From positions 1 through 8,797 of the forward strand of contig JAJCYN010000079.1 of assembly GCA_029262915.1 (NCBI GenBank): DNA of 8,797 nucleotides, given 5' to 3'. Below are positions 6,381 to 8,797 of the stretch, piece by piece. The translations under genes were made by a program, and so were the position numbers. Source of the stretch: Flavobacteriales bacterium (GTDB lineage: Bacteria; Bacteroidota; Bacteroidia; Flavobacteriales_E; Vicingaceae). How positions within the stretch are numbered: the first letter of the stretch is position 1; each line of letters begins with the position of its first letter. The notes beneath the pieces were generated by a model. That model was given only the letters and a program-made list of their open reading frames with translations, did no database searches and was not told the DNA's origin.

Positions 6381-7553
6381 ATGGACAAATCTGAAAGGTA
6401 TATGCAAAGAGGCGTTTCTGCTTCTAAAGAAGATGTACACAATGCAATAAAAAATATTGATAAAGGCTTATTTCCAAAAGCTTTTTGCAAAATTGTTCCT
6501 GATCATTTAACAGGAGATGATGATTACTGTATAGTTATGCACGCTGATGGTGCTGGAACAAAATCATCTTTAGCTTACGCATATTGGAAGGAAACAGGAG
6601 ATATTTCTGTATGGAAAGGAATTGCTCAAGATGCATTAATAATGAACATAGATGATTTGTTATGTGTAGGAGCTGTAGATAACATATTACTGTCATCTAC
6701 AATAGGTAGAAACAAAAGTTTAATTACAGGAGAGGTTTTAGCAGCAATTATTAATGGTACAGAAGAATTATTATCAGATTTAAGAAGCCAAGGAATAGGG
6801 ATTCATTCAACTGGGGGAGAAACAGCTGATGTGGGGGATTTAGTAAGAACAATTATTGTTGATTCAACTGTAACCGCAAGAATGAAAAAAAGTGAGGTTA
6901 TTGATAATGCTAATATTAGTGTAGGAGATGTTATCGTTGGTTTGTCGTCTTTCGGTCAAGCAAGTTATGAAACAGAATATAATGGAGGAATGGGGAGTAA
7001 TGGATTGACTTCTGCGAGACACGATGTGTTTAATAAGACCGTTGCCGAAAAGTATCCACAAACTTTTGACCTAAGTGTTCCTGATGAGTTGGTTTATTCT
7101 GGAAGTTACTCATTAACTGATAGTGTAGAAGGAGTTGATTTAGATGCTGGGCAACTGGTTTTGTCACCAACAAGAACTTATGCACCTATCATAAAAAAAA
7201 TATTGGATGCTCATAGTGAAAATATTCACGGAATGGTGCATTGTAGTGGAGGAGCTCAAACTAAAATATTACACTTTGTTGATGACTTACAGATAGTAAA
7301 AGATAATATGTTTAATGTGCCACCATTATTTAAAATGATTCAGGAACAATCGGGTACAGATTGGAAAGAAATGTATAAGGTGTTTAATATGGGACACAGA
7401 ATGGAGCTATATGTACCACAAGAGATTGCAGAAGATATTATTTCTATATCAAAATCATTTAATGTTGATGCTCAAATTGTTGGTAAGGTTGAAGCTCAAG
7501 GAGAGAAACAATTAACCATCAAAAGTACTTATGGTGAGTTTGTTTATAATTAA
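6381..7553 (+). CDS. purM: Phosphoribosylformylglycinamidine cyclo-ligase (AIR synthase, PurM)
   Basis: PurM catalyses the fifth step of de novo purine synthesis: ATP-dependent ring closure of formylglycinamidine ribonucleotide to aminoimidazole ribonucleotide, in the cytoplasm. The product has 390 residues, longer than the roughly 345 of the E. coli enzyme but as usual in Bacteroidota. Family motifs in order are: YMQRGVSASKEDVHNAI (7-23) at the N-terminus; HADGAGTKSSLAY (54-66), matching the DGVGTK nucleotide/substrate loop; DALIMNIDDLLCVGA (84-98), matching the conserved ND segment; STGGETADVGDL (143-154), matching the GGETAE motif; YNGGMGSNGLTSARHD (200-215); MVHCSGGAQTK (285-295); and FNMGHRMELYV (335-345), matching the NxGxGM segment. 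No essential motif is missing. ATG at 6381 gives the expected N-terminus directly and follows a promoter-like element; the upstream sequence lacks a Shine-Dalgarno. It is followed after 6 bases by prfA, so the two are very probably co-transcribed. Confidence 0.95.
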   Translation: MDKSERYMQRGVSASKEDVHNAIKNIDKGLFPKAFCKIVPDHLTGDDDYCIVMHADGAGTKSSLAYAYWKETGDISVWKGIAQDALIMNIDDLLCVGAVDNILLSSTIGRNKSLITGEVLAAIINGTEELLSDLRSQGIGIHSTGGETADVGDLVRTIIVDSTVTARMKKSEVIDNANISVGDVIVGLSSFGQASYETEYNGGMGSNGLTSARHDVFNKTVAEKYPQTFDLSVPDELVYSGSYSLTDSVEGVDLDAGQLVLSPTRTYAPIIKKILDAHSENIHGMVHCSGGAQTKILHFVDDLQIVKDNMFNVPPLFKMIQEQSGTDWKEMYKVFNMGHRMELYVPQEIAEDIISISKSFNVDAQIVGKVEAQGEKQLTIKSTYGEFVYN

Positions 7554-7559
7554 GATGGA

Positions 7560-8639
7560 ATGAGTTTATTAAAAAAATTAGAGGAGATAAGTATTCGTTA
7601 CGATCAAGTAAGCGAACAGATTGTGGATCCGGAAATTATTTCGGATATGGATAGGTATGTGAAGATTAATAGAGAATATAAAGAATTAGGAGGAATAGTA
7701 AAGGTTTACAATAAGTATAAAGATGTTATCGATAACATTGCTTCTTCTAAAGAAATTATAGCTACCGAAACAGATAAAGAATTTGTGGATATGGCTAAGA
7801 TGGAATTGGACGAATTGCTTTCTGAGAAAGAAAAGATGGATGAGGAAGTGAAAATTATGCTGATTCCTAAAGATGAAGAAGATAGTAAAAATGTTATTAT
7901 AGAAATTAGAGCAGGAACGGGTGGGGATGAAGCAAGTATTTTTGTCGGAGATTTGTACAGAATGTACATCAAATGGTTAGAAAAGAAAGGTTGGAAAACA
8001 GAAGTGATGACTATGAATGAAGGAACTTCTGGAGGTTTTAAAGAAGTTTCGTTTAGCGTAGAAGGAGAAAATGTTTATGGAGTATTAAAATTTGAATCTG
8101 GAGTTCATCGAGTACAACGTGTTCCTAAAACAGAAACACAAGGGAGGGTTCATACTTCAGCAGTTACAGTGGCTGTTTTACCTGAAGCAGAAGATGTTGA
8201 TGTTGAAGTAAGAAAAGAGGATATAAGAAAAGATACTTATAGGGCTTCAGGAGCTGGTGGTCAGCACGTAAATAAAACTGAATCTGCAGTGCGTTTAACG
8301 CACATTCCAACAGGAATTGTTGTTGAATGCCAGGATGGTCGTTCTCAAATAAAAAATTATGAAAAAGCATTGAAGGTTTTAAAAACAAGACTTTATGAGG
8401 CTGAAGTAATTAAAAAAGAATTAGAACGAGCAACAGAAAGAAAATCACAAGTTTCTACTGGGGATAGATCTGCAAAAATTAGAACATACAATTATCCTCA
8501 AGGTAGAGTTACAGATCATAGAATCGGATTAACATTATATAGTTTAGATTCAATAATTGCTGGAGATATTGATGAAATTGTTGAAGCATTAAAAATTGCT
8601 GAAAATACTGAAAAACTAGCTGCAGGACTTGAAAATTAA
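7560..8639 (+). CDS. prfA: Peptide chain release factor 1 (RF1)
   Basis: RF1 recognises UAA and UAG stop codons in the ribosomal A site and triggers hydrolysis of the peptidyl-tRNA. The product is 359 residues, normal for the family. The N-terminal helical domain covers about 1-105. The PCRF domain includes [23 protein letters not shown] (115-136), one of the most conserved RF1/RF2 stretches. The stop-codon-reading tripeptide is PKT at 189-191 within [19 protein letters not shown], the PxT form that marks RF1 rather than RF2 (SPF). The catalytic GGQ lies at 233-235 in [16 protein letters not shown], at the same number as in E. coli RF1, and its glutamine is normally methylated by PrmC. The C-terminus carries the [20 protein letters not shown] signature (306-325). 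The full length argues against a rescue factor of the ArfB type. The gene begins 6 bases after the purM stop, without an obvious promoter of its own. No ordinary T-tract terminator follows; a palindromic repeat does. Confidence 0.97.
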   Translation: MSLLKKLEEISIRYDQVSEQIVDPEIISDMDRYVKINREYKELGGIVKVYNKYKDVIDNIASSKEIIATETDKEFVDMAKMELDELLSEKEKMDEEVKIMLIPKDEEDSKNVIIEIRAGTGGDEASIFVGDLYRMYIKWLEKKGWKTEVMTMNEGTSGGFKEVSFSVEGENVYGVLKFESGVHRVQRVPKTETQGRVHTSAVTVAVLPEAEDVDVEVRKEDIRKDTYRASGAGGQHVNKTESAVRLTHIPTGIVVECQDGRSQIKNYEKALKVLKTRLYEAEVIKKELERATERKSQVSTGDRSAKIRTYNYPQGRVTDHRIGLTLYSLDSIIAGDIDEIVEALKIAENTEKLAAGLEN

Positions 8640-8646
8640 ATATTAA

Positions 8647-8797
8647 CGTCATTGCGAATTTTAATTTTTGTCATAGTGAGAAATGTCATCTTGAGCTTGT
8701 CGAAGGATTATTGAACTATCTTACAAAAATAAAATGAAGCAATCTTCCTAAAAAAGAACGAGATTGCTTCGATTCGTTGCACTTCTCTCGCAATGAC
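8647..8797. repeat. Composite inverted repeat downstream of prfA (reaches window edge)
   Basis: The outer arms are GTCATTGCGA (8648-8657) and its exact reverse complement TCGCAATGAC (8788-8797). A second pair, GAAGCAATCT (8736-8745) and AGATTGCTTC (8761-8770), is also perfect and encloses a 15-base loop. Between them, two more copies of a GTCATnnnGAG head occur in direct order: GTCATAGTGAG at 8670 and GTCATCTTGAGC at 8685, the latter running into TTGTCGAAGGAT. There is no open frame of note. The layout resembles dispersed palindromic intergenic repeats (REP-like), whose members are often found after genes in bacteria, including Bacteroidota. Membership in a particular family cannot be shown from one copy, and the element may continue beyond the window. 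Confidence 0.75.
8736..8770. repeat. Internal hairpin of the composite repeat
   Basis: Ten-base perfect arms (8736-8745 and 8761-8770) flank an A-rich 15-base loop. If transcribed from prfA, the stem could protect the 3' end of the message or act as a weak terminator. No T-tract follows, so a classic factor-independent terminator is not supported. Confidence 0.6.

Noticed and set aside
6864..7061. Minus-strand open frame opposite purM
   Set aside because: It is fully contained in a well-conserved gene, with no start signal or family likeness.
8125..8134. PKT instead of PAT or PVT as the RF1 stop-codon tripeptide
   Set aside because: The middle position of PxT varies among RF1 proteins; the first and third residues, which define RF1, are kept.
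7706..8388. Two minus-strand open frames opposite prfA (7706-7972 and 8164-8388)
   Set aside because: The serine/isoleucine-rich and leucine/glutamine-rich products are by-products of the coding strand of RF1; no supporting features.
8647..8797. An insertion sequence end
   Set aside because: Inverted repeats are present but no transposase frame is visible, and the nested short palindromes fit a small dispersed repeat better. The edge of the window prevents a complete test.
1..8797. A defence, phage or other novel multi-gene system
   Set aside because: All complete genes are recognisable envelope or core-metabolism genes, mostly in separate transcription units, with uniform base composition and no mobile-element genes.

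Overview
The window is AT-rich and looks like an ordinary housekeeping-plus-envelope stretch of a Bacteroidota chromosome, most likely from the order Flavobacteriales. The supporting evidence is a type III glutamine synthetase of the Bacteroidota kind, envelope proteins built from TPR, PD40 and OmpA-like parts, a 390-residue AIR synthase of the long Bacteroidota form, promoter boxes close to the Bacteroidota consensus (TTTG, about 19-20 bases, TAnnTTTG), and a lack of Shine-Dalgarno sequences in front of the genes. All genes are on the plus strand. The genus cannot be named from this sequence alone.

Layout: (1) Bases 1-440 hold the 3' end of a gene cut by the window edge; its product ends in a SPOR-like domain and is followed by a UUCG-loop terminator. 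(2) Bases 548-1741 encode a secreted protein with a beta-sandwich-like body and a worn C-terminal OmpA-like domain, followed by a terminator. (3) Bases 1951-4137 encode glutamine synthetase III (GlnN). Its upstream region carries alternating, helically phased CCC/GGG blocks that overlap the best candidate promoter, and the gene is followed by a terminator. (4) Bases 4283-6283 encode a TPR-PD40-CarboxypepD_reg-OmpA protein with the architecture of PorE of the type IX secretion system, again with its own promoter and terminator. (5) Bases 6381-8639 hold purM and prfA, separated by 6 bases and probably co-transcribed. (6) Bases 8647-8797 hold a composite inverted repeat that runs to the window edge.

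The first three complete genes look like separate transcription units, each bounded by a factor-independent terminator; purM-prfA forms the only likely operon. The envelope genes (the partial gene, 548-1741 and 4283-6283) share peptidoglycan-binding or SPOR-like parts, but nothing in the sequence ties them into one system with glnN or purM-prfA. No RNA genes, CRISPR arrays, transposases or phage genes were seen. I found no convincing undescribed system. The observations most worth checking are the glnN upstream palindromes and the terminal repeat.
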